DNA of 32,239 nucleotides from Nocardioides sp. Its GTDB lineage: Bacteria > Actinomycetota > Actinomycetes > Propionibacteriales > Nocardioidaceae. Positions 1 to 7,829 of the stretch are shown in pieces. How positions within the stretch are numbered: the first letter of the stretch is position 1; every line of letters starts with the position of its first letter. The stretch is from positions 1-32,239 of the forward strand of contig JAOPXU010000187.1 in NCBI GenBank assembly GCA_025964985.1, given 5' to 3'. The translations under genes and the position numbers were made by a program. The notes beneath the pieces are model-generated. The model made no database searches. It worked only from the letters and a program-made list of their open reading frames with translations, and was not told the DNA's origin.

Positions 1-178
1 ACCACACGGTGGTCGAGGAAGGCGCGCTAGCGCCTGTCTCGAGACCAGTCACGACGGCAACCACACGGTGGTCGAGGAAGGCGCGCTAGCGCCTGTCTCG
101 AGACCAGTCACCACGGCAACCACACGGTGGTCGAGGAAGGCGCGCTAGCGCCTGTCTCGAGACCACTCACCACAGCGG
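1..178. repeat. Three tandem copies of a 59-bp palindromic repeat
   Basis: Copies begin at 2, 61 and 120 with an exact 59-bp period. The first two are nearly identical and the third diverges only in its last ~15 bases. The base before the first copy matches the end of a unit, so the array may continue to the left. Each unit holds two perfect 10-bp palindromes, GCGCTAGCGC and GTCTCGAGAC, inside a looser outer inverted repeat (TGGTC...GACCA). Dispersed palindromes of this general look are, from memory, common between genes in Nocardioides. It lies just past the stop of a minus-strand gene, so it could also help end transcription. It is not a CRISPR array: the period is uniform and there are no unique spacers. 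Confidence 0.85.
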
Positions 179-187
179 AGGCCCCGA

Positions 188-201
188 CTCGACCACCGTG
201 T
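188..201. repeat. Inverted copy of the 59-bp repeat's left edge
   Basis: The 14 bases CTCGACCACCGTGT are the exact reverse complement of the left end of each 59-bp unit (for example 122-135). The array therefore ends in an inverted half-site only 3 bp beyond the minus-strand stop codon at 204. Transcripts leaving that gene could fold this arm against any of the three upstream arms. Confidence 0.65.
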
Positions 202-203
202 CC

Positions 204-962
204 TCACTGCTGCTGCGACCTCGCGACCAGCTTGCGCCCGAGCGCCCCGGCCGAGTTGGCGTCGAGCAGGTTGGTCTGCGACTCCACGAGACGCAGCAGC
301 GCCGAGTCCGCGCGCAGCTGCTCGGAGGACTGCATCAGGATCGTGCCGGCGCCGGTGAAGTCGTACTGCCGCTCCTCGCCCGACTCGCGACCGAACATGC
401 CCTGGATGCCGGCCATGAACGACTGGGCCATCCAGTGGTGGTCGTAGTGGATCGAGGGGGAGGGGCAGTCGGCCCAGCCGAGCAGGGCGTCGGGGTCGGC
501 TCGGTAGGGCGGCTCGACGAAGATCACGGGGCCGACCGACGAGGCGAGGAACTTGCCGGTGCCGATCAGGGTGAGGAAGCCGGGCACGATCGACTGCTTG
601 AGCTCGAGCCCGGTCTCGAAGGCCAGGAGGTTCTTGGCCTTGATCGTCAGGTTGCCGACCTCGAGGTCGTAGGAGTTGATGTCGTTGCCGCGATCGCCGA
701 TCACGAGCTTGCCCTGACCCGAGGCGACCACCCAGTCCTGGGTGTAGAGCGGCGAGGAGAACCGGGCGGCCACCCAGGCCGCACGTGAGGCGAAGGCGGC
801 GACACCGGCGAAGTCGACGGTGCCGTAGTAGGCGATCATCGCCCCGGAGGCGGTGAACCACTCCCCGTTCAGGTCGATGCAGAACGCGTACGGGTTGATG
901 TTGTCGTTGCTGGGCAGGGTCGAGGGGTCGTAGACGGTGGAGCCCGTGGTCATCTGGATCAT
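204..962 (-). CDS. AIM24-family protein (third of three)
   Basis: This 252-residue protein is recognisable as an AIM24 (PF01987-type) beta-barrel protein. It shares with its two neighbours glycine-rich strands such as GAMIAYYGTV near the N-terminus and FTGAGTILMQSS near the C-terminus. The family is named for a yeast mitochondrial protein needed for respiratory biogenesis; bacterial members have no settled function. There is no signal peptide or membrane segment, so it is probably cytoplasmic. Its ATG overlaps the stop of the preceding gene in an ATGA, so the three genes are very likely one translationally coupled operon. It is the longest and most divergent of the trio. Confidence 0.85.
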   Translation of the reverse strand: MIQMTTGSTVYDPSTLPSNDNINPYAFCIDLNGEWFTASGAMIAYYGTVDFAGVAAFASRAAWVAARFSSPLYTQDWVVASGQGKLVIGDRGNDINSYDLEVGNLTIKAKNLLAFETGLELKQSIVPGFLTLIGTGKFLASSVGPVIFVEPPYRADPDALLGWADCPSPSIHYDHHWMAQSFMAGIQGMFGRESGEERQYDFTGAGTILMQSSEQLRADSALLRLVESQTNLLDANSAGALGRKLVARSQQQ

Positions 963-1600
963 CAGAACTTCTCCTCGGAGGCCTGGATGAGGACGCGTCC
1001 GTGTCCGGACACGTGCAGCTGGAACGCCTCGCCCGACCCGCGCCCGACGACGTCGCGGAAGCCCACGCTCGCCTTGAGGTCGACCTGCAGCGGGCCGACG
1101 TGGCCCACGTAGGCCTGCGGGTCGACGCCCACGGTCTCGCCGTTGACCGCGATCTCGAACGTGCCGCCGTGCGAGAGCAGGGCGACGGACCCGGAGCCGG
1201 TCACCTTGGTCGTGAACAGGCCCTGACCGGTGGCGGCGCCCCGCACGGCTTGACGGATGCCGCCCTGGCCGATCATCTCGACCGACGTCTGGAGATGGGC
1301 GTGGTGGGCCAGCAGGCGGTCGGCCTCGGCGGTGAGGGTCTCGTTGGCCAGGTCGACGATCGTGACGTGCTTGCCCTGGAAGCCGTACATGGCCTCGCCC
1401 TGGCCCTCGGCCACCATCATCGCGACGCTCTCGCCCGACATCGCGCGCCCGACCATGCCTCCGACCCCGCCGGCGCCGCTGATCGGACGGAACGTGACAC
1501 CGCCGGAGTAGCCGAGCATCGCGCCGCGGCGGGCGATGACCTCGCCGCCGGGCGAGATGTCGGTGCGGACGACCAACTTGTTGACCTGCTCGAACGTCAC
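962..1600 (-). CDS. AIM24-family protein (second of three)
   Basis: This 212-residue protein resembles both neighbours. It has an N-terminal RRGAMLGYSGGVTF segment, a glycine-rich stretch, a central GQGLFTTKVTGSG strand and a C-terminal GEAFQLHVSGHGRVLIQAS strand, the usual AIM24 pattern of repeated beta strands. The start is GTG at 1600, preceded by a purine-rich GGAGAGGTGAGG ribosome-binding region. It begins 4 bp after the stop of the first gene and overlaps the third by 4 bp. The function is not established; three adjacent paralogues suggest a hetero-oligomeric assembly (inference). Confidence 0.87.
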   Translation of the reverse strand: MTFEQVNKLVVRTDISPGGEVIARRGAMLGYSGGVTFRPISGAGGVGGMVGRAMSGESVAMMVAEGQGEAMYGFQGKHVTIVDLANETLTAEADRLLAHHAHLQTSVEMIGQGGIRQAVRGAATGQGLFTTKVTGSGSVALLSHGGTFEIAVNGETVGVDPQAYVGHVGPLQVDLKASVGFRDVVGRGSGEAFQLHVSGHGRVLIQASEEKF

Positions 1601-1604
1601 GTCC

Positions 1605-2222
1605 TCACCTCTCCGCGGGCTGGATGTAGACGGTGCCCTGGCCCTCGAAGCGCAGGCTGAACGGCTCGCCGCCGCCCTCGCCGACGAGGCTGCGCCAGGT
1701 GACGCCCGAGATCAGCGACATCTGCAGCTGGCCGGTGCCGGCGACGTAGGCGTCGGGGTCGACGACCAGCGGCATGCCGGGGGCGACGGCCAGCGGGATC
1801 ATCGGCCCGTCGGACATGATCGCGCACTGGCCCGAGCCGCTCACCGACGTCGTGGCCAGGCCCTGCCCGGACGTCATGCCCCGCAGCCCCGCGAACTGCA
1901 CGTCGAGCCGGAGCCCCTCGGTGACCGCCAGGATGTGCTCGGACTCGACGGTGAGCTTGTCGTCCTGCAGCGACACGACGGTCACGTCGAGGGCGTCCTT
2001 GGCGAGGTAGACCCGCCCGTGGCCCTGGCACTCCATCAGCGTGATGCTCTCGCCGGCCACGCGCTGGCGCACGGCGGCCCGCAGGCCGCCACCGCCGCCC
2101 ATGCCGGCGTGCTTGAAGGCGACGGTGCCGGTGTAGGCGACCATCGCGCCCTGGGCTGCTCGCACGCTGTCGCCGCTCAGGTCGGCGTGCAGCACCTTCT
2201 TGTCTGCGGTGAGGGTCGCCAC
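1605..2222 (-). CDS. AIM24-family protein (first of three)
   Basis: This 205-residue protein opens the minus-strand operon. It carries the AIM24 signatures: AAQGAMVAYTGTVAFKH near residue 25, GQGLATTSVSGSGQ in the middle and FEGQGTVYIQPAE at the C-terminus. The GTG start at 2222 is supported by a good GGAGG box five bases upstream. There is no signal sequence. It is transcribed divergently from nuoA, so the 281 bp between them must hold both promoters. The neighbourhood with complex I is suggestive given the respiratory role of the yeast namesake, but no functional link is shown here. Confidence 0.87.
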   Translation of the reverse strand: MATLTADKKVLHADLSGDSVRAAQGAMVAYTGTVAFKHAGMGGGGGLRAAVRQRVAGESITLMECQGHGRVYLAKDALDVTVVSLQDDKLTVESEHILAVTEGLRLDVQFAGLRGMTSGQGLATTSVSGSGQCAIMSDGPMIPLAVAPGMPLVVDPDAYVAGTGQLQMSLISGVTWRSLVGEGGGEPFSLRFEGQGTVYIQPAER

Positions 2223-2429
2223 CGGGCCTCCGATGCTCGTGGGGCGGATCTAAGGCGTCGCGTACGACGGGAGTCCCCGCACCCTAACCACGCCGGATGT
2301 CGCGCCGGGTGCGCCCAGCGATTACGCAACGCTGGCGTGTGTTAAATGCGCAGGTCAGGGCACAGATCGCGGTTCCCCCCCGAGTGTGACGCGGACCGCT
2401 CCAAGTGGCAGTATGAGCCGGAGCGCACT

Positions 2430-2447
2430 TCGTGATTCGTTTCACAA
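2430..2447. promoter_or_regulatory. Candidate Rex operator before nuoA
   Basis: TCGTGATTCGTTTCACAA fits the Rex operator consensus TTGTGAA-N4-TTCACAA at 12 of 14 fixed positions. The right arm is perfect and the left arm has two mismatches. It ends 56 bp upstream of the nuoA ATG. Rex is an NADH/NAD+-sensing repressor known in Streptomyces to control respiratory operons, including nuo. A weak promoter just upstream (GTGACG near 2386 and CAGTAT near 2409, 17 bp apart) would put the operator near the start of transcription. A second small dyad, CCAGCG/CGCTGG, lies at 2315-2335. I see no gene in 2223-2503. Confidence 0.5.
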
Positions 2448-2503
2448 GGTCACATGGATCACAGGACACCAGCGGGTGCGCACTCGTCGAAGGGATCAGC
2501 CGG

Positions 2504-2866
2504 ATGGACCTCTACACACCCGTCCTCGTCCTGGCGGCACTGGCGGCGCTCTTCGCCGTCGGCTCCATCGCCACCAGCGCCTTCGTGATCGGGCCCAAGC
2601 GCTACAACCGCGCCAAGCTCGACTCCTACGAGTGTGGCATCGAGCCGACCCCGCAGCCCGTGGGCGGCGGCCGGTTCCCGGTGAAGTACTACATCATCGC
2701 GATGCTCTTCATCATCTTCGACATCGAGATCATCTTCCTCTACCCCTGGGCCGTGCACTTCGACGCGATGGCCGTCTTCGGGTTGGTCGAGATGGTCATC
2801 TTCATCGCCACCGTCTTCGTCGCCTACGCCTACGTGTGGCGTAGGGGCGGACTCGACTGGGACTGA
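2504..2866 (+). CDS. nuoA: NADH-quinone oxidoreductase subunit A
   Basis: This is a 120-residue membrane-arm subunit of complex I with three predicted transmembrane helices. The conserved loop has YECGIEP (Cys about 44), and helix 2 carries the acidic [15 protein letters not shown] motif near residues 69-83, at the quinone-site end of the membrane arm. The start at 2504 is chosen for family length and an AAGGGAT box 7 bp upstream; the open frame further upstream has no support. It is the first gene of the 14-gene nuo operon and is followed 16 bp later by nuoB. Confidence 0.97.
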   Translation: MDLYTPVLVLAALAALFAVGSIATSAFVIGPKRYNRAKLDSYECGIEPTPQPVGGGRFPVKYYIIAMLFIIFDIEIIFLYPWAVHFDAMAVFGLVEMVIFIATVFVAYAYVWRRGGLDWD

Positions 2867-2882
2867 GCGGGAGGAACGCACC

Positions 2883-3437
2883 ATGGGTATCGAGGAGAAG
2901 CTGCCGAGCGGCGTCCTGCTCACGAGCGTCGAGGGACTCGCCGGCTACATGCGCAAGGCCAGCTTCTGGCCCGCGACGTTCGGCCTGGCCTGCTGCGCCA
3001 TCGAGATGATGACCAGCGGCGGCCCCAAGTACGACCTCGCGCGCTTCGGCATGGAGGTCTTCCGCGCGAGCCCGCGCCAGGCCGACCTGATGATCGTCGC
3101 CGGACGCGTGAGCCAGAAGATGGCACCCGTCCTGCGCCAGATCTACGACCAGATGCCGGAGCCCAAGTGGGTCCTGGCGATGGGCGTGTGCGCGAGCAGC
3201 GGCGGCATGTTCAACAACTACGCGATCGTCCAGGGCGTCGACCACGTCGTGCCCGTCGACATGTACCTCCCGGGCTGCCCGCCGCGCCCCGAGATGCTCA
3301 TCGACGCGATCCTCAAGCTCCACGACCAGGTCCAGGCCACCAAGATGGGCGCCAACCGCCAGGCCCAGATCGCCGAGCTCGAGGGTGCCGCGCTCACCGC
3401 GCTCCCCACGTCGCAGATGCGGGGCCTGCTGCGGTGA
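2883..3437 (+). CDS. nuoB: NADH-quinone oxidoreductase subunit B
   Basis: This 184-residue peripheral subunit holds the terminal [4Fe-4S] cluster N2, which hands electrons to quinone. All four ligands are present: the adjacent pair Cys37-Cys38 in LACCAIEMM, Cys103 in [12 protein letters not shown] and Cys132 in [18 protein letters not shown] box precedes the ATG. It ends in GTGA, where a GTG overlaps its stop. The next gene is separated by a 67-nt repeat element rather than overlapping, unlike most junctions in this operon. Confidence 0.98.
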   Translation: MGIEEKLPSGVLLTSVEGLAGYMRKASFWPATFGLACCAIEMMTSGGPKYDLARFGMEVFRASPRQADLMIVAGRVSQKMAPVLRQIYDQMPEPKWVLAMGVCASSGGMFNNYAIVQGVDHVVPVDMYLPGCPPRPEMLIDAILKLHDQVQATKMGANRQAQIAELEGAALTALPTSQMRGLLR

Positions 3438-3438
3438 A

Positions 3439-3505
3439 CCACCCCACCCGGTTCTCGGCCTCCCCCGCTGCGCTCCTCCGTCCGACAACCGCGAGGGGAC
3501 CCCGG
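3439..3505 (+). repeat. 67-nt nuo-junction element, copy 1 (nuoB/nuoC)
   Basis: The element begins CCACCCCA, has the conserved loop CCCCCGCTGCGCTCCTCC and ends GGGGACCCCGG. Arms CGGTT-C-TCGG and CCGA-C-AACCG pair around the loop with one conserved C/C mismatch. CGGTGA, carrying the nuoB stop, occurs on the left (3432-3437) and again on the right (3503-3508) carrying the nuoC start, as if duplicated on insertion. A stop-free mini-ORF of 24 codons runs from GTG 3434 to the TGA at 3506-3508, which overlaps the nuoC GTG. GAGGGGA at the right end serves as nuoC's ribosome-binding site. Confidence 0.8.
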
Positions 3506-4221
3506 TGAGCTACGAGGACAAGACCACCGGGCCCGACCAGTCGGGTCCCGACGGCAACACCCCGGCCACCACCGGCCAGGGCGAGGAGGTCCGCGCCGTC
3601 GGCGCCCGCACCGGCATGTTCGGCGTGCGCGGCACCGGCGACACCAGCGGCTACGGCGGGCTCGTGGCCCCGATCGTCTTCCCCGGTGCGACGCAGCGCC
3701 CCTTCGGTGGCTGGTACGACGAGGTCGCGGACGCCCTCGAGACCGTGACGTCGCTGGGGCGCGTCGTGGTCCACCGCGGCGAGATCACCTTCCACGTGCG
3801 GCGCGAGGACATCGTCGCCACGGCACAGCACCTGCGCGACGACCCGCGGATGCGCTTCGAGCTCTGCACCGGCGTCAGCGGGGTGCACTACCCCGACGAC
3901 ACGGGCGCCGAGCTGCACGCGGTCTACCACCTGCTCTCGATGACCCACAACCGCCGGGTCCGACTCGAGGTGAGCGTCCCCGACGCCGACCCGCACCTGC
4001 CCTCGATCATCGCGATCTACCCGACGATCGACTGGCACGAGCGCGAGACCTACGACATGTTCGGGATCATCTTCGACGGCCACCCGGCCCTGACGCGGAT
4101 CTTGATGCCCGACGACTGGCCGGGCCACCCGCAGCGCAAGGACTACCCCCTCGGCGGCATCCCCGTCGAGTACAAGGGCGGCACCATCCCGCCGCCCGAC
4201 CAGCGGAGGAGCTACAGCTGA
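3505..4221 (+). CDS. nuoC: NADH-quinone oxidoreductase subunit C
   Basis: This 238-residue peripheral-arm subunit packs against NuoB and NuoD. The family signature [18 protein letters not shown] lies near residues 175-191, followed by the typical [16 protein letters not shown] tail. The first ~60 residues are a hydrophilic, Gly/Pro/Thr-rich extension common in actinobacterial NuoC. The GTG at 3505 is chosen because it immediately follows the repeat element and has GAGGGGA five bases upstream; an upstream open frame reads through the element but lacks homology. Its stop overlaps the nuoD start (TGATG). Confidence 0.95.
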   Translation: MSYEDKTTGPDQSGPDGNTPATTGQGEEVRAVGARTGMFGVRGTGDTSGYGGLVAPIVFPGATQRPFGGWYDEVADALETVTSLGRVVVHRGEITFHVRREDIVATAQHLRDDPRMRFELCTGVSGVHYPDDTGAELHAVYHLLSMTHNRRVRLEVSVPDADPHLPSIIAIYPTIDWHERETYDMFGIIFDGHPALTRILMPDDWPGHPQRKDYPLGGIPVEYKGGTIPPPDQRRSYS

Positions 4222-5579
4222 TGGCCACCACCGATCACACTGCCAACGACGTCTACGCCGGCACCAACGAGACGACCGAGGGCAAGGTCTTCACCGTCAC
4301 CGGCCGCGACTGGGACGACATCGTCGAGGGCCTGTCCGGCGTCGAGGGCGTCGAGGAGCGGGTCGTCGTCAACATGGGCCCGCAGCACCCCTCCACCCAC
4401 GGGGTGCTCCGCCTGATCCTCGAGATCGAGGGCGAGACGGTCACCGAAGCACGCTGCGGCATCGGCTACCTCCACACCGGCATCGAGAAGAACATGGAGT
4501 TCCGCTCCTGGGTGCAGGGCACGACGTTCGTGACCCGCATGGACTACCTCTCGCCGTTCTTCAACGAGGCGACCTACTGCCTGGGCGTCGAGCGGCTGCT
4601 CGACATCGAGGACCAGATCCCCGAGAAGGCCTCGGTCATGCGGGTCCTGCTCATGGAGCTCAACCGCATCTCCTCGCACCTGGTGGCCATCGCCACCGGT
4701 GGCATGGAGATCGGTGCTCTCACCGTGATGACCATCGGCTTCCGCGAGCGCGAGCTCGTGCTCGACCTGTTCGAGCTGATCACCGGGCTGCGCATGAACC
4801 ACGCGTTCATCCGCCCCGGCGGCGTGGCCCAGGACCTCCCGCCCGGCGCGCTCGACGAGATCCGCGGCTTCGCGGCGCTGATGAAGAAGCGCCTGCCCGA
4901 GTACGCCGCCCTCTGCAACGCCAACCCGATCTTCAAGGCCCGCCTCGAGGGCGTCGGGCACCTCGAGCTCGACGGCTGCCTGGCCCTCGGCCTCACCGGC
5001 CCGCCGCTGCGCGCGACCGGCTACCCGTGGGACCTGCGCAAGACGCAGCCCTACTGCGGCTACGAGGACTACGACTTCGACGTCCAGACCTGGGACACCT
5101 GCGACGCCTACGGGCGCTTCCGGGTCCGGCTCAACGAGATGTGGGAGTCGCTCAAGATCGTCGAGCAGGCCGCCGACCGTCTCGCGGGTCTCGAGGGCGC
5201 GCCGGTCATGGTCGCTGACAAGAAGATCGCCTGGCCCAGCCAGCTCGCGATCGGCAGCGACGGCATGGGCAACAGCCTCGACCACATCCGCCACATCATG
5301 GGTGAGTCCATGGAAGCCCTCATCCACCACTTCAAGCTCGTCACCGAGGGCTTCCGGGTACCGCCCGGCCAGGCCTACGTGCCGATCGAGTCGCCGCGCG
5401 GCGAGCTCGGCGCCCACGTCGTCTCCGACGGCGGCACGCGCCCGTTCCGCACGCACTTCCGCGACCCGTCCTTCACCAACCTGCAGGCCACGAGCGTGAT
5501 GAGCGAGGGCGGCCAGGTGGCCGACGTCATCGTCGCCATCGCCTCCATCGACCCCGTCATGGGAGGCGTCGACCGATGA
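4221..5579 (+). CDS. nuoD: NADH-quinone oxidoreductase subunit D
   Basis: This 452-residue 49-kDa-type subunit forms the quinone-binding pocket with NuoB. It shows [13 protein letters not shown] near residue 51, [16 protein letters not shown], the hydrogenase-like helical core, GPPLRATG, and a C-terminal DPSFTNLQ...[10 protein letters not shown] ending in the conserved Asp-Arg. GGAGGAG precedes the ATG by nine bases, and the start overlaps the nuoC stop. The gene ends in ATGA, but the next gene is displaced by the second repeat element. Confidence 0.98.
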   Translation: MATTDHTANDVYAGTNETTEGKVFTVTGRDWDDIVEGLSGVEGVEERVVVNMGPQHPSTHGVLRLILEIEGETVTEARCGIGYLHTGIEKNMEFRSWVQGTTFVTRMDYLSPFFNEATYCLGVERLLDIEDQIPEKASVMRVLLMELNRISSHLVAIATGGMEIGALTVMTIGFRERELVLDLFELITGLRMNHAFIRPGGVAQDLPPGALDEIRGFAALMKKRLPEYAALCNANPIFKARLEGVGHLELDGCLALGLTGPPLRATGYPWDLRKTQPYCGYEDYDFDVQTWDTCDAYGRFRVRLNEMWESLKIVEQAADRLAGLEGAPVMVADKKIAWPSQLAIGSDGMGNSLDHIRHIMGESMEALIHHFKLVTEGFRVPPGQAYVPIESPRGELGAHVVSDGGTRPFRTHFRDPSFTNLQATSVMSEGGQVADVIVAIASIDPVMGGVDR

Positions 5580-5580
5580 T

Positions 5581-5647
5581 CCACCCCACTCGATCCTCGA
5601 ACTCCTCCGCTTCGCTCCTCCGTCCGACAATCGATCGGGGACCCCGG
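5581..5647 (+). repeat. 67-nt nuo-junction element, copy 2 (nuoD/nuoE)
   Basis: It has the same length and orientation as copy 1: CCACCCCA at the left, CTCCTCCGCTTCGCTCCTCC in the loop and GGGGACCCCGG at the right. The arms differ in sequence (TCGAT..TCG against CGA..ATCGA) but still pair, which is compensatory change relative to copies 1 and 3. ATGA at the nuoD stop (5576-5579) recurs at the nuoE start (5650-5653). A 25-codon mini-ORF runs from ATG 5576 to the TGA at 5651-5653. Its predicted peptide shares HPTR, ASLLRPT and RGPR with that of copy 1 (which has AALLRPT). GGGGA at the right end lies eight bases before the nuoE ATG. Confidence 0.8.
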
Positions 5648-5649
5648 AC

Positions 5650-6513
5650 ATGACCCCGTCCACCGAGGCGACCACCGCCAGCACCGCGAAGACCGTCGGC
5701 GCCGGCACCCCCGGCCTCGACGCCGCCGTGCTCACCGAGCTGCGCGAGATCGCTGGTCGCTACCCGCAGAAGCGCTCCGGCCTCCTGCCGATGCTCCACC
5801 TCGTGCAGTCGGTCCAGGGCCGCGTCACGCCCGAGGGGATCCAGGTCTGCGCCGACATCCTCGAGCTCTCCGCCGCCGACGTCAGCGGCGTCGCGACCTT
5901 CTACACGATGTACAAGCGCAAGCCCGTCGGCGACTACCACGTCGGCGTGTGCACCAACACGCTGTGCGCGGTCATGGGCGGCGACGAGATCTTCGCGACG
6001 CTCAAGGACCACCTCGACGTCGGCAACGACGAGACGACCGACGACGGCAAGATCACCCTCGAGCACGTCGAGTGCAACGCGGCCTGCGACTACGCCCCCG
6101 TGGTGATGGTCAACTGGGAGTTCATGGACAACCAGACCCCGCAGTCGGCGGTCCAGCTGGTCGACGACCTGCGTGCCGGCACCGAGGTCCACTCCACCCG
6201 CGGCCCCCGCCTGTGCACCTGGCGCGAGGCGGAGCGGGTGCTCGCCGGCTTCAACGACGGGCTGGCCGACGAGGGCCCCGCCGCCGGACCCGCGTCGCTC
6301 GTGGGTCTGGCCATCGCGCGCGAGCGCGGCTGGACCGCACCCGAGGCCGAGTCGTCCCCCCGTGCGGTCGACGCGGCCCCCGCCGTACCCTCCGAGCCGG
6401 GGGAGCGGCGCCAGGCCGTCGCCGAGTCCGGTGACTCGACCGCGAAGGCTGCGGCCGTCGAGGACCAGAGCCCGACCACGGAGACCGCGGCCGAGAAGAA
6501 GGAGGCGGACTGA
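5650..6513 (+). CDS. nuoE: NADH-quinone oxidoreductase subunit E
   Basis: This is the thioredoxin-like [2Fe-2S] (N1a) subunit of the NADH dehydrogenase module. The four ligands are Cys101 and Cys106 ([12 protein letters not shown]) and Cys142 and Cys146 ([11 protein letters not shown]). At 287 residues it is longer than the usual ~160-250. The last ~80 residues are a disordered Ala/Glu/Pro-rich tail with no recognisable fold. The only ribosome-binding candidate is the GGGGA donated by the repeat element. Its stop overlaps the nuoF start in TGATG. Confidence 0.96.
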   Translation: MTPSTEATTASTAKTVGAGTPGLDAAVLTELREIAGRYPQKRSGLLPMLHLVQSVQGRVTPEGIQVCADILELSAADVSGVATFYTMYKRKPVGDYHVGVCTNTLCAVMGGDEIFATLKDHLDVGNDETTDDGKITLEHVECNAACDYAPVVMVNWEFMDNQTPQSAVQLVDDLRAGTEVHSTRGPRLCTWREAERVLAGFNDGLADEGPAAGPASLVGLAIARERGWTAPEAESSPRAVDAAPAVPSEPGERRQAVAESGDSTAKAAAVEDQSPTTETAAEKKEAD

Positions 6514-7829
6514 TGACCGACATGCTGACCCCTGTCCTCACCGACGACTGGGACGTCGAGCGCTCCTGGACGCTGGGCGCCTACGAGTCGCGCGGCGGCT
6601 ACCAGGCGCTCACCACGGCCCTGACGATGCCGCCCGACGACATCATCACCGCGGTCAAGGACTCCGGCCTGCGCGGTCGCGGCGGCGCCGGCTTCCCGAC
6701 CGGCATGAAGTGGTCGTTCATCCCGCAGGACAACCCCAAGCCCAAGTACCTCGTGGTCAACGCCGACGAGTCCGAGCCGGGCACCTGCAAGGACACCCCG
6801 TTGATGATGGCCTCGCCGCACCTGCTGGTCGAGGGCGTCATCATCAGCTCCTTCGCCATCCGGGCCAACCACGCCTTCATCTACATCCGCGGCGAGATCC
6901 TCCACGTCATCCGCCGCGTGCAGGCCGCGGTCGCCGAGGCCTACGCCGCCGGTCACCTCGGCAAGAACATCCACGGCTCGGGCTACGACCTCGACGTCGT
7001 CGTCCACGCCGGCGCCGGTGCCTACATCTGCGGCGAGGAGACGGCGCTGCTCGAGGGCCTCGAGGGCCGTCGCGGCCAGCCCCGCCTGCGGCCGCCGTTC
7101 CCGGCCGTCGCGGGTCTCTACGCCTGCCCGACGGTCATCAACAACGTCGAGTCGATCGCCTCGGTGCCCAGCATCGTGGCCCACGGCGCCCCGTGGTTCG
7201 CCTCGATGGGCACCGAGAAGTCCAAGGGCTACGGCATCTTCTCGCTCTCGGGCCACGTCACCACTCCTGGTCAGTACGAAGCCCCCCTCGGCATCACCCT
7301 GCGCGAGCTGCTCGACCTGGCCGGCGGCATGCGTCACGGCCACGAGCTGAAATTCTGGACCCCCGGTGGTTCCAGTACCCCCTTGCTCACCGCCGACCAC
7401 CTCGACGTCCCCCTCGACTTCGAGGGCGTCGCGGGCGTCGGCTCGATGCTCGGGACCCGTGCCCTGCAGCTCTTCGACGAGACCACGTGCGTCGTGCGCT
7501 CGGTGCTGCGCTGGACCGAGTTCTACAAGCACGAGTCGTGCGGCAAGTGCACACCGTGCCGCGAAGGCACGTGGTGGCTGGTGCAGACCCTGGCCGCCCT
7601 CGAGCGCGGCGAGGGCAGCGAGGCCGACCTCGACCTGCTGCTCGACCAGTGCGACAACATCCTCGGCCGCTCGTTCTGCGCGCTCGGCGACGGGGCGACC
7701 AGCCCGATCTCCAGCTCGATCGGCTACTTCCGCGACGAGTACCTCGCCCACCTCTCCCACGGCGGCTGCCCCTTCGACTCGAAGGCCTCCACCGCCTGGG
7801 CTCCCGCCCTCACCGGAGCTGTGAAGTGA
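6513..7829 (+). CDS. nuoF: NADH-quinone oxidoreductase subunit F
   Basis: This 438-residue subunit binds NADH and FMN and carries [4Fe-4S] cluster N3. The glycine-rich [16 protein letters not shown] near residue 50 and the [13 protein letters not shown] segment form the nucleotide and flavin sites. N3 ligands are Cys343, Cys346 and Cys349 ([15 protein letters not shown]) and Cys389 (RSFCALGD). A strong AAGGAGG lies inside the end of nuoE. The gene ends in GTGA, overlapping nuoG by four bases. Confidence 0.98.
   Translation: MTDMLTPVLTDDWDVERSWTLGAYESRGGYQALTTALTMPPDDIITAVKDSGLRGRGGAGFPTGMKWSFIPQDNPKPKYLVVNADESEPGTCKDTPLMMASPHLLVEGVIISSFAIRANHAFIYIRGEILHVIRRVQAAVAEAYAAGHLGKNIHGSGYDLDVVVHAGAGAYICGEETALLEGLEGRRGQPRLRPPFPAVAGLYACPTVINNVESIASVPSIVAHGAPWFASMGTEKSKGYGIFSLSGHVTTPGQYEAPLGITLRELLDLAGGMRHGHELKFWTPGGSSTPLLTADHLDVPLDFEGVAGVGSMLGTRALQLFDETTCVVRSVLRWTEFYKHESCGKCTPCREGTWWLVQTLAALERGEGSEADLDLLLDQCDNILGRSFCALGDGATSPISSSIGYFRDEYLAHLSHGGCPFDSKASTAWAPALTGAVK

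Noticed and set aside
1..178. CRISPR array
   Set aside because: Uniform 59-bp units without unique spacers, internal palindromes and no cas genes.
6173..7825. Long plus-strand frame in front of nuoG giving a 1360-residue product
   Set aside because: This is an out-of-frame reading of nuoE and nuoF. NuoG homology begins exactly at the GTG at 7826, which overlaps the nuoF stop.
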